Source: Fonticella tunisiensis (lineage in GTDB: Bacteria; Bacillota; Clostridia; Clostridiales; Caloramatoraceae). From it: a stretch of 64,000 bases of DNA. The translations under genes and the position numbers were made by a program. Below the pieces are notes generated by a model. The model made no database searches. It had not been told where the DNA came from and was given only the letters and a program-made list of their open reading frames with translations. The DNA is taken from NCBI RefSeq assembly GCF_004364155.1, contig NZ_SOAZ01000004.1, positions 117,264-181,263 of the forward strand, given 5' to 3'. Shown here one piece after another: positions 33,991 to 44,468 of the stretch; position 1 is the stretch's first letter; each line of letters starts with the position of its first letter.

Positions 33991-34581
33991 ATGAAAAACA
34001 AAAATCTATCAGCTCTTATCAAAATCGCAGTATTATCTGCAATGGCACTAATACTTATGTTATTCGATTTTCCACTACCAATATTCCCTGACTTTCTCAA
34101 AATCGATTTAAGCGATTTACCAGCTCTTTTAGGATCCTTTGCAATGGGACCTGTAGCGGGAGTACTTATTGAACTTGTTAAAAACCTGTTAAACCTTGTA
34201 ATTCGTGGAACTAAGACAGCGGGAGTAGGAGAACTTGCAAACTTCATAGTTGGAGCAGTGTTTGTTTTCACAGCAGGAACCATCTATAAGAATCAAAAGA
34301 ACAGAAAAGGGGCTGTTATAGGCCTTGTGGCAGGAACGCTTGCAATGGCGGTTATAGCATCCATTGCCAACTACACCTTCTTAATTCCTCTTTACGCAAA
34401 GGCATTTCATGCGCCTATAGAGGCCTTCGTTCAAATGGGAACAAAAATCAACAGCAGCATAACGGGGCTTGGAACGCTTGTTGCATACAGCATATTCCCC
34501 TTTAATATTTTAAAGGGAGTAATAGTTGGACTTGTAACCTTTGTGGTATATAAGAGAGTTTCACCAATTCTTCATAGATAA
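33991..34581 (+). CDS. ribU: Riboflavin ECF transporter S component RibU
   Basis: 196 residues with six membrane segments. S components bind the vitamin and work with the shared EcfAA'T energising module, which is not in this window. Signatures are the AxxxA-type start (IKIAVLSAMALILML) and FPDFLKIDLSDLPALLGSFAMGP, typical of RibU. The FMN riboswitch directly upstream confirms the substrate. Start ATG follows aaggagggttttttt. Own terminator. Confidence 0.96.
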   Translation: MKNKNLSALIKIAVLSAMALILMLFDFPLPIFPDFLKIDLSDLPALLGSFAMGPVAGVLIELVKNLLNLVIRGTKTAGVGELANFIVGAVFVFTAGTIYKNQKNRKGAVIGLVAGTLAMAVIASIANYTFLIPLYAKAFHAPIEAFVQMGTKINSSITGLGTLVAYSIFPFNILKGVIVGLVTFVVYKRVSPILHR

Positions 34582-34588
34582 TTTTAAT

Positions 34589-34611
34589 GCACCTTCGGGT
34601 GCTTTTTTTTA
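34589..34611 (+). terminator. ribU terminator
   Basis: gcacc ttcg ggtgc followed by T8. Confidence 0.9.
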
Positions 34612-34807
34612 ATGTTGATAAACAGTTAACAAAAAATAAATATTATTAAATAATTTTTATTATGTATAAATAAAGCATATAAAGCACCGATAACTTTATT
34701 AAACAGCATTTTGCCGCATACGACAGTAATTGCCCGGGAAATCATCGTTTTCCAACAAATTGTGTTACTATATTGTACATTATTATTTTTTATAGGAGGT
34801 GCTTTAT

Positions 34808-36607
34808 ATGAAGGGAACCGTTGTTTCAACCTGGATCAAAACATCAAGGGAACTTCATGGAGATGATGTTGTGAATAGAGCCCTTGAAAGCGTTGGTTTT
34901 AGAAGGGATAAGACATTTTCTCCAATTGAAGATATCGATGACGACAAAGTAGACAAAATAATATCGTTCATAGCCAATGAGAAAAATATTCCTTTATCAA
35001 AGCTGTGGAATCAGGTGGGAGTAGGAAATATAATGACATTCTCAAAGGATTATCCTGCCTTCTTTAAACATGACAGTCTCTACGGCTTTTTAAAATCCAT
35101 GTATGATGTACACGTTGCCATTGTAAAAAGAATTCCGGGAGCAAAGCCGCCAATTGTTGGATTAAGGCCAATTTCAAAGAGGGAAGCGATATTTACATAT
35201 AGATCTAAAAGGGGCATGTTTGACTATTTAAGGGGGCTTCTCGAAGGTGCCAGCAAATATTATAACGAAAGGCTTGAAGTGGAGGAAATATCAAAGAACA
35301 GCGACGGTATGGAACTTAAACTTACCTTTGAAAAGGATATTTACTTCAAAAAGAGGTATAGAATAAATAAGCTTATGTCCTTTGGATTTATAAAGAGTGT
35401 AGATATTAAAATAGCCCTTATGACATTCATTGTATTTGGAGTGCTAAACTTTGCATCCATATTTTTCTTTAAGGATTACACGGCCTATATATCCCCTTTA
35501 ACTGCGTTTTTATCAGCCCTAATATCCTCAAGGGTTATAAACAGGCCTCTGGGGTTTATAGTAGATGAATTTAAAAAGATAAATGAACGCAATTATGCCG
35601 AGGATGGGGAAATAGTAACGGGGGACAACTTCGAAAATATATACAATATGCTAAAGGAATATAAAAAGGAAGTTAGAAGTGACTTTGTAGGCTTTAAGGG
35701 ATTAACGGACGAGATGAACACCTTCAGCAACACCTTGAACGCCATTGCTGAAAAGATGGACAGTACATCAGGGGAGATTTCGGGGATTGTTGAACAGGTG
35801 GCAGCAGCAGCGATGATGCAGGCAGAGGAGACTGAAGGCTCTGTGGCCCTTTTAAATAAAAATATAGAATCTATAAAGGCCGTGGCTAAAATCGAGCAGA
35901 ACAATAAAGCTAAACTGGAAAATGCTGTAATAAAGATTGATACAAGCTTTGATAACGTCAGAGATACTGCCGATAAGCTAAATGATATACTTAACACCTT
36001 CGAGATGGTTAAAAACAGCAGTATAGAGCTCCAGGAAAGAGCCAGGGGGATAACAAACATAGTATCCCTTGTGTCAAACATAGCGGCACAAACAAACCTT
36101 CTGGCGCTAAATGCATCCATTGAAGCTGCGAGGGCAGGAGAGGCTGGAAGGGGCTTTGCGGTTGTGGCAGACGAGGTTAGAAAGCTTGCAGAGCAGTCCC
36201 AAAGTGCCGTTGACGATATAAACAGAAGCCTTACAAGCTTTATAGGTGAGATTGAGGAGGTGGTTAATAACGTTGGAACCCAGTTTGAGGTGCTTCAGAA
36301 TGAAAATGTAAGATTAAGCAATGCCATTGCATATACAAGCGAAGCAAAGGATAAGATAAAACAGGTGGCGGAAAAGATGATAGAAGCCTCTGAAAGGCTT
36401 CAGTCGGAGACGCAGTCGATAGCGTCAGTATATGGGAAGCTGGAATCCCTTGCAGCAATTGCCGAGGAGAACTCAGCATCATCCAGCGAGGTTTCAGCAA
36501 GTGTAACAAGATATACGGAGGAAATCAAAAACCTTACAAACAGCATTTCTCAATTTAAAAAGCTTACAGAACAGTTTAAAGAGGAAATCAGTATATATAG
36601 AATTTAG
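34808..36607 (+). CDS. H-NOX heme gas sensor fused to methyl-accepting chemotaxis protein
   Basis: 599 residues from the ATG at 34808 ([18 protein letters not shown]), behind tataggaggtg. Residues 1-185 are an H-NOX domain that aligns without gaps with the Caldanaerobacter (Thermoanaerobacter) tengcongensis H-NOX through residue 141. It has the proximal heme ligand His102 (DVHVAI), the heme-propionate motif YRSKR (131-135), Pro115, and the distal O2-stabilising residues Trp9, Asn74 and Tyr140. Two membrane segments follow (about 205-250), then the signalling hairpin with [21 protein letters not shown] near 422-442. Predicted to sense O2 (or NO) and act on the chemotaxis array. Monocistronic. 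Confidence 0.95.
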   Translation: MKGTVVSTWIKTSRELHGDDVVNRALESVGFRRDKTFSPIEDIDDDKVDKIISFIANEKNIPLSKLWNQVGVGNIMTFSKDYPAFFKHDSLYGFLKSMYDVHVAIVKRIPGAKPPIVGLRPISKREAIFTYRSKRGMFDYLRGLLEGASKYYNERLEVEEISKNSDGMELKLTFEKDIYFKKRYRINKLMSFGFIKSVDIKIALMTFIVFGVLNFASIFFFKDYTAYISPLTAFLSALISSRVINRPLGFIVDEFKKINERNYAEDGEIVTGDNFENIYNMLKEYKKEVRSDFVGFKGLTDEMNTFSNTLNAIAEKMDSTSGEISGIVEQVAAAAMMQAEETEGSVALLNKNIESIKAVAKIEQNNKAKLENAVIKIDTSFDNVRDTADKLNDILNTFEMVKNSSIELQERARGITNIVSLVSNIAAQTNLLALNASIEAARAGEAGRGFAVVADEVRKLAEQSQSAVDDINRSLTSFIGEIEEVVNNVGTQFEVLQNENVRLSNAIAYTSEAKDKIKQVAEKMIEASERLQSETQSIASVYGKLESLAAIAEENSASSSEVSASVTRYTEEIKNLTNSISQFKKLTEQFKEEISIYRI

Positions 36608-36661
36608 TTGATGCTTTATGTCGCCTTCTCTTTAGCGGTGGGTGTTAAACTCAATTTGAAA

Positions 36662-36762
36662 CAAAAATCCCAAGCCTTAGAATTTCTTTGCCAAGCGTAC
36701 TGGTGAATGAAATATATTTTTTATCGCAGCGCCCTCCTGTAGATATTTTAACGATAAATTAA
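36662..36762. repeat. Half copy of MITE-like repeat
   Basis: caaaaatcccaagccttagaa through the core end ttttttatcgcagcg to ctcctgtagatatttta. The opposite half is missing. The rest of 36.6-37.0 kb is AT-rich and without a gene. Confidence 0.8.
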
Positions 36763-36981
36763 TAGTATTTTAATAAAATTCTCCAGGTTTACACCGGGGG
36801 AATTTTTATTATTTATACGATTTTTTAATGTTTATATGGGCAAAAAAATTTTTATGTCATTAATCGGCTGAAACTAGCAAATAAAAAGAAGTCTTTAAAG
36901 AAAAATGCGGTTTTCACCAGGATACAGCTCTATAAATCTAATATTACAATTTAAATAGCCAAAAAACTTTAAATATTCAGG

Positions 36982-37010
36982 TTGACACTTTGTTAAAAAA
37001 TTAATAAACT
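36982..37010 (+). promoter_or_regulatory. Promoter with Rex operator for alcohol dehydrogenase
   Basis: TTGACA (36982-36987), 17-base spacer, TAAACT (37005-37010). Between them lies TTGTTAAaaaaTTAATAA (36990-37007), which matches the Rex consensus TTGTTAAnnnnTTAACAA in all but one specified position. Rex would repress at low NADH/NAD+ and release when NADH builds up. Confidence 0.78.
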
Positions 37011-37046
37011 AGAGGTGTAGTGAGATGTTATATAGGAGGGGGAAAC

Positions 37047-38219
37047 ATGGCACGTTTTACTTTACCTAGAGATTTGTATTTTGGAAAAGGGGCAATGGAG
37101 GACCTGAGGACGGCATTAAAAGGCTATAGGAAAGCAATAATCGTTACAGGCGGTTCTTCAATGCAGCGTTTTGGATTCTTGGGAAAGTTAGAGAATATTT
37201 TAAGGGAAACTGGGCTTGAGGTTAAACTGTTTGAGGGAGTAGAGCCTGACCCATCTGTGGAAACAGTTATGAAGGGTGCAAAGGTAATGCAGGAGTTTCA
37301 GCCTGATGTAATCGTTGCTATCGGTGGAGGTTCTCCTATCGACGCAGCAAAGGCCATGTGGGTATTTTATGAACATCCGGAATTAACCTTTGATGATATT
37401 AAAGATCCATTTTCAATACCAAGGCTTAGAAATAAAGCAATCTTCGTAGCAATCCCATCTACCAGCGGTACAGCAACGGAAGTAACAGCCTTTTCAGTAA
37501 TCACAGACTACTCAACTAAGATCAAATATCCACTTGCTGATTTTGAAATAACGCCTGATATTGCAATATTAGACAGCGACATTCCAAACACTATGCCAAA
37601 GAGTTTAACAGCCGATACAGGAATGGACGCTTTAACCCACGCATTGGAAGCCTATGTCGCATCAAATCGTTCTCCATTTTCAGATCCATTAGCTTTAGAG
37701 GCCATCACTATGGTTTTTGAAAATCTTGTAGATTCCTACAATGGTGAGGAAAAAGCAAGGGGAAATATGCATATGGCCCAGTGCCTTGCCGGAATGTCAT
37801 TCTCAAATGCACTTTTGGGAATTGTACACAGCCTTGCACATAAGATTGGTGCACAATATCATATTCCCCATGGAAGGTGTAATGCAATATTGCTTCCATA
37901 TGTAATCAAATATAATTCAAAGGTTTGTATGGATAGATATGCAAATATTGCAAGAAGATTGGGGCTGCCTGGGGCAACTGATAAACAATTAGTGGACGAG
38001 CTAATCAAGGCTATAGTAGAACTGTCGGAAAGGGTAGGAATTGTAAATACATTAAAGGACAATGGGGTAACAGAAGAGCAGTTTAGGGAAACGGTTGATT
38101 TTGTTGCTGAAAACGCTGTGCTGGATCCATGCACAGCTTCAAATCCAAGGGAAGCTAAGAAAGAGGATTTAATTAAGATTTTAGAATGTGCATTCTATGG
38201 AAATCCAGTGACTTTCTAG
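37047..38219 (+). CDS. Iron-containing alcohol dehydrogenase
   Basis: 390 residues from the ATG at 37047 (MARFTLPRDLYFGKG), behind taggagggggaaac. It reduces aldehydes with NAD(P)H in fermentation. Family III signatures: nucleotide-binding GGGSPIDAAKAMWV near 96, and metal-ligand regions DTGMDALTHALEAY near 195 and HSLAHKIGAQYHIPHGRCNA near 262. It resembles the ADH half of AdhE and the butanol dehydrogenases. The Rex operator in its promoter fits an NADH-disposal role. Coenzyme preference cannot be read from the sequence. Confidence 0.93.
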   Translation: MARFTLPRDLYFGKGAMEDLRTALKGYRKAIIVTGGSSMQRFGFLGKLENILRETGLEVKLFEGVEPDPSVETVMKGAKVMQEFQPDVIVAIGGGSPIDAAKAMWVFYEHPELTFDDIKDPFSIPRLRNKAIFVAIPSTSGTATEVTAFSVITDYSTKIKYPLADFEITPDIAILDSDIPNTMPKSLTADTGMDALTHALEAYVASNRSPFSDPLALEAITMVFENLVDSYNGEEKARGNMHMAQCLAGMSFSNALLGIVHSLAHKIGAQYHIPHGRCNAILLPYVIKYNSKVCMDRYANIARRLGLPGATDKQLVDELIKAIVELSERVGIVNTLKDNGVTEEQFRETVDFVAENAVLDPCTASNPREAKKEDLIKILECAFYGNPVTF

Positions 38220-38234
38220 AACATTCTAAAAATA

Positions 38235-38280
38235 ATATCAATAAAAGTGGCCGGGTGTATGCCACTTTTATTGATATTTC
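38235..38280. terminator. Terminator after alcohol dehydrogenase gene
   Basis: A 17-bp perfect stem (38235-38251 with 38261-38277) and a 9-base loop. Confidence 0.9.
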
Positions 38281-38342
38281 GATATAATATAAATGATATG
38301 AAAATTTTGCAAAATCTACTTATGATTTAAGGGGTGGGAAAA

Positions 38343-39164
38343 ATGTATAGGATACTGTCTAAAAAAATATTAAACGAAACAGTACAATTAATGGAAATAG
38401 AGGCGCCCTATATAGCAAGACGATGTGAGCCGGGGCAGTTTGTTATTTTAAGAGTTGACGAAAATGGTGAAAGAATACCCTTAACAATTGCAGATTATGA
38501 CAGGGAAAGGAAAACTGTAACGATTATTTATCAGATTGTTGGATACTCCACTAAAAAACTATCGCAAAAAGAAGCTGGAGATACAATACAGGATATTGCA
38601 GGGCCCCTGGGAAAACCGTCTGAACTAAAAAAACATAAACGCGTACTTGGAATTGGCGGAGGAGTTGGAGCAGCGCCTTTATACCCTCAAATTAAAAAAT
38701 TAAGTGAAATGGGAGTAAATGTAGATGTTATCCTTGGAGGAAGAACAAAAGAATATGTAATTTTAGAAGATAAGTTTAGAGAGATTTGCCAAAACGTCTA
38801 TATAGCAACGGACGATGGAAGTAGAGGCCATAGGGGACTTGTAACGGATGTTTTAACAAAGTTAATTGAAGAAGGAAAGGAGTATGATGAGGTAATTGCA
38901 ATTGGTCCCCTTGTAATGATGAAGGCTGTTTGCGCTATTACCAGGGAGTATCATATCCCTACATCTGTATCATTAAATCCCATTATGATTGATGGTACAG
39001 GTATGTGTGGAGGATGCCGCGTAACTGTTGGTGGAAAGATTAAATTTGCCTGTGTAGATGGCCCTGACTTTGATGGACATCTGGTTGATTTTGAAGAGTG
39101 CATGAGAAGACAGAGAATGTACAAAGAAGAAGAGCATGTATGTCTCATAGGATTGGAGGGATAA
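38343..39164 (+). CDS. nfnA: NADH-dependent ferredoxin:NADP+ oxidoreductase subunit A (NfnA)
   Basis: 273 residues from the ATG at 38343 (MYRILSKKILNETVQL), with aaggggtggg upstream. A ferredoxin-reductase-like FAD domain (about 1-100, PLTIADYD), then an NAD-binding domain (GIGGGVGAAPLYPQ near 105), and a C-terminal [2Fe-2S] site with Cys in TGMCGGCRV and FACVDGPDFDGH. With NfnB it forms the electron-bifurcating NfnAB complex that couples NADH and reduced ferredoxin to make NADPH. Without the neighbour it could be read as a sulfide/dihydroorotate dehydrogenase-like subunit. Confidence 0.93.
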   Translation: MYRILSKKILNETVQLMEIEAPYIARRCEPGQFVILRVDENGERIPLTIADYDRERKTVTIIYQIVGYSTKKLSQKEAGDTIQDIAGPLGKPSELKKHKRVLGIGGGVGAAPLYPQIKKLSEMGVNVDVILGGRTKEYVILEDKFREICQNVYIATDDGSRGHRGLVTDVLTKLIEEGKEYDEVIAIGPLVMMKAVCAITREYHIPTSVSLNPIMIDGTGMCGGCRVTVGGKIKFACVDGPDFDGHLVDFEECMRRQRMYKEEEHVCLIGLEG

Positions 39165-40553
<1,389 letters not shown>

Positions 40554-40639
40554 GTTATGATAAAATCTTCAGAATGTGGACAGACAACTGTTGGCACTCT
40601 GTTTTTAATAAATTGCAATGTAATTTGACATATATTATA

Positions 40640-40671
40640 TTAAAAGGAGGGTTAATCCCCTCCTTTTAATA
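40640..40671. terminator. Terminator after nfnAB
   Basis: aaaaggaggg/ccctccttttaat stem, bidirectional in form. Confidence 0.9.
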
Positions 40672-40743
40672 TTAGAAGGTATTTTATATCCCTCTCTATA
40701 TGGTTAGAATATATAATATAATGATAAAAGGTTGGTGCATGAT

Positions 40744-41199
40744 ATGGAGATTATTACTAAAAGCCCGGAGGAGACCTATAACCTTGGAGTGAGGTTAGGG
40801 GAGCAGCTGATGCCGGGGGATATTATAGTTTTAAACGGCGACCTTGGGGCAGGCAAAACCCAGCTTACAAAGGGAATTGCAGAGGGACTTGGGGTAGCCG
40901 ATTACATAACAAGCCCTACATTTACAATAGTGAACGAGTACGAGGGTAGGCTGCCCCTTTATCATTTTGACGTTTATAGAATAGAGGATATATATGAGAT
41001 GAATGAAATAGGCTTTGAGGAGTACCTTTTTGGAAATGGCGTGTGCGTTATAGAGTGGGGGGATATGGTGAGGGAGCTTTTGCCCTATGATGTGATTGAC
41101 ATATACATAAGCAAGGTAGACGAGGTAACCAGAAGGATAGATATAAAGGGTGGAGATAGGTTAACTTTCGGGCGGGAGTTAAAACCCGACGGGAGATAG
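40744..41199 (+). CDS. tsaE: tRNA threonylcarbamoyladenosine (t6A) synthesis ATPase TsaE
   Basis: 151 residues from the ATG at 40744 (MEIITKSPEETYNLG). The in-frame TTG at 40732 is an alternative start. Walker A is GDLGAGKTQLTKG near 38, followed by the switch region TSPTFTIVNEY and the HFDVYRIED motif. TsaE works with TsaB and TsaD in making t6A37 on ANN-decoding tRNAs. First of a compact tsaE-tsaB-rimI unit. tsaD is not in the window. Confidence 0.95.
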   Translation: MEIITKSPEETYNLGVRLGEQLMPGDIIVLNGDLGAGKTQLTKGIAEGLGVADYITSPTFTIVNEYEGRLPLYHFDVYRIEDIYEMNEIGFEEYLFGNGVCVIEWGDMVRELLPYDVIDIYISKVDEVTRRIDIKGGDRLTFGRELKPDGR

Positions 41200-41250
41200 A
41201 ACTTAGCTGAGGATTAACATTATACACATTGAGTTGAAGGGAGAAAAAAC

Positions 41251-41964
41251 ATGAGAATACTCGCTATAGACACATCGGGAAGTGCAGCAACTGCTGCGGT
41301 TTTAAGTGACGAGAAGCTTGAGGCTGAAGTTTTTTTAAATCATAAGCTTCAACACTCCACGATACTTTTTCCAATGATTGAGGACCTTCTTAAAATGCTC
41401 GAACTTAATATAAATGACATAGATGCCGTTGCTGTATCGGGAGGCCCGGGTTCCTTTACAGGTCTTAGAATAGGTGTTGCCGCTGCCAAGGGGATTGCCC
41501 AGGGAGGAAATATGAAGTTCATAGGCATTTCAAGCCTTGATGCCATGGCCTTTCAGCAGGTTGGATTTGACGGCATAATATGCCCTATTATGGATGCACT
41601 GAGGGATAATGTATATACCTCCCTATATAGCTGGCAAAATGATGAACTGTTTAAGGTACATGATTACGATGCCCTTCACATTGATGACCTTATAAGCAGG
41701 CTTATGGAAAGAAGCGAAAGGGTTATGTTCTGCGGAGATGGAGTAAAACTTCACAGGGACAGGCTTATTGAAGCCTTAAAGGACAGGGCAGCCTTTGCAC
41801 CCCTTTCGACAAATATGCCAAGGGCTTCATCCCTTGCAGAGCTTGCACTCTTAAGGCTTAAAAAGGGAGAGGAGGACAGCATATTTACATATGGCCCCAT
41901 ATATATAAGGAAGTCACAGGCTGAAAGGGAATATGAAAGAAAGCAGGGTGTTAGGGTTGAATGA
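41251..41964 (+). CDS. tsaB: t6A synthesis scaffold/protease-like protein TsaB
   Basis: 237 residues with the ASKHA-fold start MRILAIDTSGSAATAAVL and the conserved SGGPGSFTGLRIGVAAAKG block near 69. TsaB is the dimerisation partner of TsaD. Start ATG follows gaagggagaaaaaac. rimI overlaps its end by 32 bases. Confidence 0.95.
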   Translation: MRILAIDTSGSAATAAVLSDEKLEAEVFLNHKLQHSTILFPMIEDLLKMLELNINDIDAVAVSGGPGSFTGLRIGVAAAKGIAQGGNMKFIGISSLDAMAFQQVGFDGIICPIMDALRDNVYTSLYSWQNDELFKVHDYDALHIDDLISRLMERSERVMFCGDGVKLHRDRLIEALKDRAAFAPLSTNMPRASSLAELALLRLKKGEEDSIFTYGPIYIRKSQAEREYERKQGVRVE

Positions 41965-42406
41965 TTTTTATATGGCGGATATGGATTTAAGCCACGTGGA
42001 TGATGTTGTTCTTATAGAAAGGCTATCCTTTACAACACCATGGACAAAAGAAGCCTTTATATCGGAGCTCACCAGGAATAAATGCGCAAGATACAGAATA
42101 ATATTAAAGGACGGAAGGGTTATAGCCTATGGAGGCATGTGGATAATGCTTGACGAAGCACATATAACCAACATAGCTGTCCATCCCGAGTTTAGGGGTA
42201 TTGGCCTTGGAAGCATGCTGATGGAGGATATGATAAGCGTTGCAAGGGAAAACGGTGTCCATGCTATGACCCTTGAGGTTAGGGTTAGCAATACACATGC
42301 CATAGGCCTTTATAAAAAATATGGATTTGCCGAGATTGCCATTAGAAAAGGATATTATCAGGATACCGGGGAAGATGCAATTATCATGTGGAAGTACAAT
42401 TTGTAA
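41933..42406 (+). CDS. rimI: Ribosomal-protein-S18-alanine N-acetyltransferase RimI
   Basis: 157 residues. GNAT fold with the acetyl-CoA loop VHPEFRGIGLGSMLMEDMI near 79 and the RimI-type end ARKGYYxxTGEDAIIMW. The ATG at 41933 overlaps tsaB and has gaaaggg upstream. A later Met at residue 14 is a weaker option. The tsaB-rimI order is typical of Firmicutes. Confidence 0.92.
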   Translation: MKESRVLGLNDFYMADMDLSHVDDVVLIERLSFTTPWTKEAFISELTRNKCARYRIILKDGRVIAYGGMWIMLDEAHITNIAVHPEFRGIGLGSMLMEDMISVARENGVHAMTLEVRVSNTHAIGLYKKYGFAEIAIRKGYYQDTGEDAIIMWKYNL

Positions 42407-42506
42407 GCTTGCGCATATTATGGAGTTGTGCTTTAAAAATACTGGATATTAGACCATATTTATAATATAATTTTAAAAAATCTAATATTCCAAGTGGGGT
42501 GATGTA

Positions 42507-43127
42507 ATGTTAATAAGGGCTTTGATGCTTCCAGCAGGGGAACTTGTAACGGTTAAGCCAGATGACAGCATAAGGACTGCTCTTGAGAGAATAAACCAGA
42601 AAAACTTTCTTTCAATTCCCGTTGCGGAGGGTAAGAGGTTTGTGGGAGTCATTTCAAAGGAAAGGATCTATGCAGAATACTTTGAAAAAGGGGGAGACAA
42701 GGAAGAATACCTTGACAATACAAAGGTTAAGGATTTGCTAAGAAGTGATATACCAGTGCTTGAACCCATAGATGAAATAGAAAAGGCAGCCTATACGTTG
42801 AATTTATCCGGAGTCCCCTTCATTGCTGTAATAAATAGCGATGGAGAATTTGAAGGCATCATAACTCACAAGGTTATATTTAAAGAGTTTGCCGAGGTTA
42901 TAGGAATTCATAAGGGAAAGAGGCTTTCGGTGATCGCCTATGATATACCGGGTCAGATCGCAAAGCTTACGGAAATAATAAACAGATACGGCGGAGATAT
43001 AATAAGCCTTGTTGTTATGGACCCGAAAACAAAAACAGAGGTTAAGGAAATAGTTATAAGGCTTAGAACCGATAACTATATAAAGATTGTTGACGCTGTA
43101 AAGAACGCAGGATTTAGAGTTCAATAG
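42507..43127 (+). CDS. CBS-pair and ACT domain protein (AcuB-like)
   Basis: 206 residues: two CBS motifs (about 1-60 and 72-128) that usually bind adenosyl ligands, followed by an ACT-like domain (about 138-205, YDIPGQIAKLTEIINRYGGDII). Similar proteins are called AcuB. The actual role is unknown. Start ATG after agtggggtgatgta. Strong terminator after the stop. Confidence 0.88.
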   Translation: MLIRALMLPAGELVTVKPDDSIRTALERINQKNFLSIPVAEGKRFVGVISKERIYAEYFEKGGDKEEYLDNTKVKDLLRSDIPVLEPIDEIEKAAYTLNLSGVPFIAVINSDGEFEGIITHKVIFKEFAEVIGIHKGKRLSVIAYDIPGQIAKLTEIINRYGGDIISLVVMDPKTKTEVKEIVIRLRTDNYIKIVDAVKNAGFRVQ

Positions 43128-43132
43128 AATGA

Positions 43133-43170
43133 GAAAAGGCACAGAGGGCAAAGCCCTCTGTGCCTTTTCC
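43133..43170 (+). terminator. Terminator after CBS/ACT gene
   Basis: gaaaaggcacagagggc aaa gccctctgtgccttttc, a 17-bp perfect stem. Confidence 0.95.
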
Positions 43171-43314
43171 GGGATATTAGCCATGGGAAGCTATTTCATT
43201 TTAGATTATTGACAGGATTTTGGATTTTATACATTAGGGAGAGAATTTTTTTAATATAATTTGAATAAAGGGCTATAATTTGCCTCTTTAATTTCATCAG
43301 CTTTAACTTCATAC

Positions 43315-43558
43315 CTATTTATCATTTGTCTTATTATCTTTATAAAATAAGTAAAAAATAATACCAGTAAGAATAACTAATATAACAACCAAAATATTAT
43401 CTATTGATTTGTTTAATTTGAGAGACAATGGAGTATTAAAGAATAATGCTGATAAGAATATAGGTATTGTTAATAAGTAATAGTTTTTTTTTATATTTCA
43501 AGTAGCGAAACACAACTATAATTAAGGAATAAATGATTGACAGAACGATTAATTTCAT
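43315..43558 (-). pseudogene. Small membrane protein gene with homopolymer frameshift
   Basis: ATG at 43556-43558 with taggaggt upstream on the minus strand. The frame reads MKLIVLSIIYSLIIVVFRYLK, then meets a run of nine A residues (T9 on the plus strand near 43484-43492). In the annotated frame it stops after 40 codons. With one A less it continues for a further 57 or so codons (SALFFNTPLSLK...LVVILVILTGIIFYLFYKD) to a TAG at 43315-43317. This would be a three-helix membrane protein of about 80 residues. Either a slippage/phase-variable gene, a pseudogene or a sequencing error. No family recognised. Confidence 0.55.
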
Positions 43559-43824
43559 TTTTACTACCTCCTATAAAATTTATTAGAATTCTATTGTTAT
43601 AATTAGATATATAACGCCTTGCTTATTTCAGTTTATTTAATTATAGTAGTGGAAGTCAAATTTTTATTATACCGGTATCGGCGCTTTTGATTTCAAATCG
43701 GCTATATTCACCTTTACGAAATTAGAATTGCTATGCACTAAAAAGTTCTTGATTTTAGTGATTTCCTTATCCTCTTTAAAGAACTATAGCCATTTAAACC
43801 AGTAGAGATAGTTTGAGAACATAG

Positions 43825-43930
43825 GAACGGTTCACAATTACCCACAATTACTTACGAATAGAAAATTCTTTCGTTTTTTACCTCCAGGCCTTTTATGGAG
43901 TAAATTTAAACTTCGATTCATACCCGACCT
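43825..43930. repeat. Second dispersed repeat (partner at 53.4 kb)
   Basis: Contains cttacgaatagaaaattctt, ccttttatggagtaaattta and aacttcgattcat, which recur with few changes at 53410-53490. An aggaacggttc motif precedes it. Confidence 0.6.
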
Positions 43931-44010
43931 ACCCAAAAAAACAAAAAAAGACACTGCTTGTCCATGTTTTGCCATTACCAAAAAGGCTCTTGCTTTAAGA
44001 GTTTTTAGCC

Positions 44011-44349
44011 TCATCGTTTAATTCTTGTTTTTAAAAAAGCAAACTCTTTTAGCCATTTCTTCTCATAGACCATACTAGGCCCCATTGTCCCAAGCCTTGA
44101 TATCCTGGATGCCCTTGCATATCCTAATACCCTGCATATATCCCTATGGGTGAAGTTGCACAAATGCCTCATCAAAAGTACGCAAAGGGCCCTCATCTCC
44201 GTTGTCTCCATTCTGTTTTTGGCATGCAGAAGCCTCTTGTCTATCCCTGCGCATTTTGATACAAATTCCAGTATCTCCTCAGGGGGAAAGTCCATAACAA
44301 GTATCACCCTCTCGCTTCTATATTGATCTGCATACAAAAGAAGCCTCAA
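44011..44349 (-). pseudogene. C-terminal remnant of IS200/REP-associated (RAYT-type) transposase
   Basis: 112 codons. The frame is opened directly by an upstream stop codon and has no ribosome-binding site. The sequence has a helical C-terminal DNA-binding layout (LLHAKNRMETTEMRALCVLL...THRDICRVLGY) like the DnaA domain-IV-like tail found on Firmicute Y1-type transposases. The catalytic HUH domain is absent. The call is by pattern only, so moderate confidence. Confidence 0.45.
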
Positions 44350-44468
44350 TCATAATTTACCGCAATAATGCGGAAACAAAACTGAACATTGGCATATAGA
44401 GTCATGGAATAAAACGTGTTAATATAAAATCAGATTTAATATTAAATCTTTACTGGATGTGAAAACAA

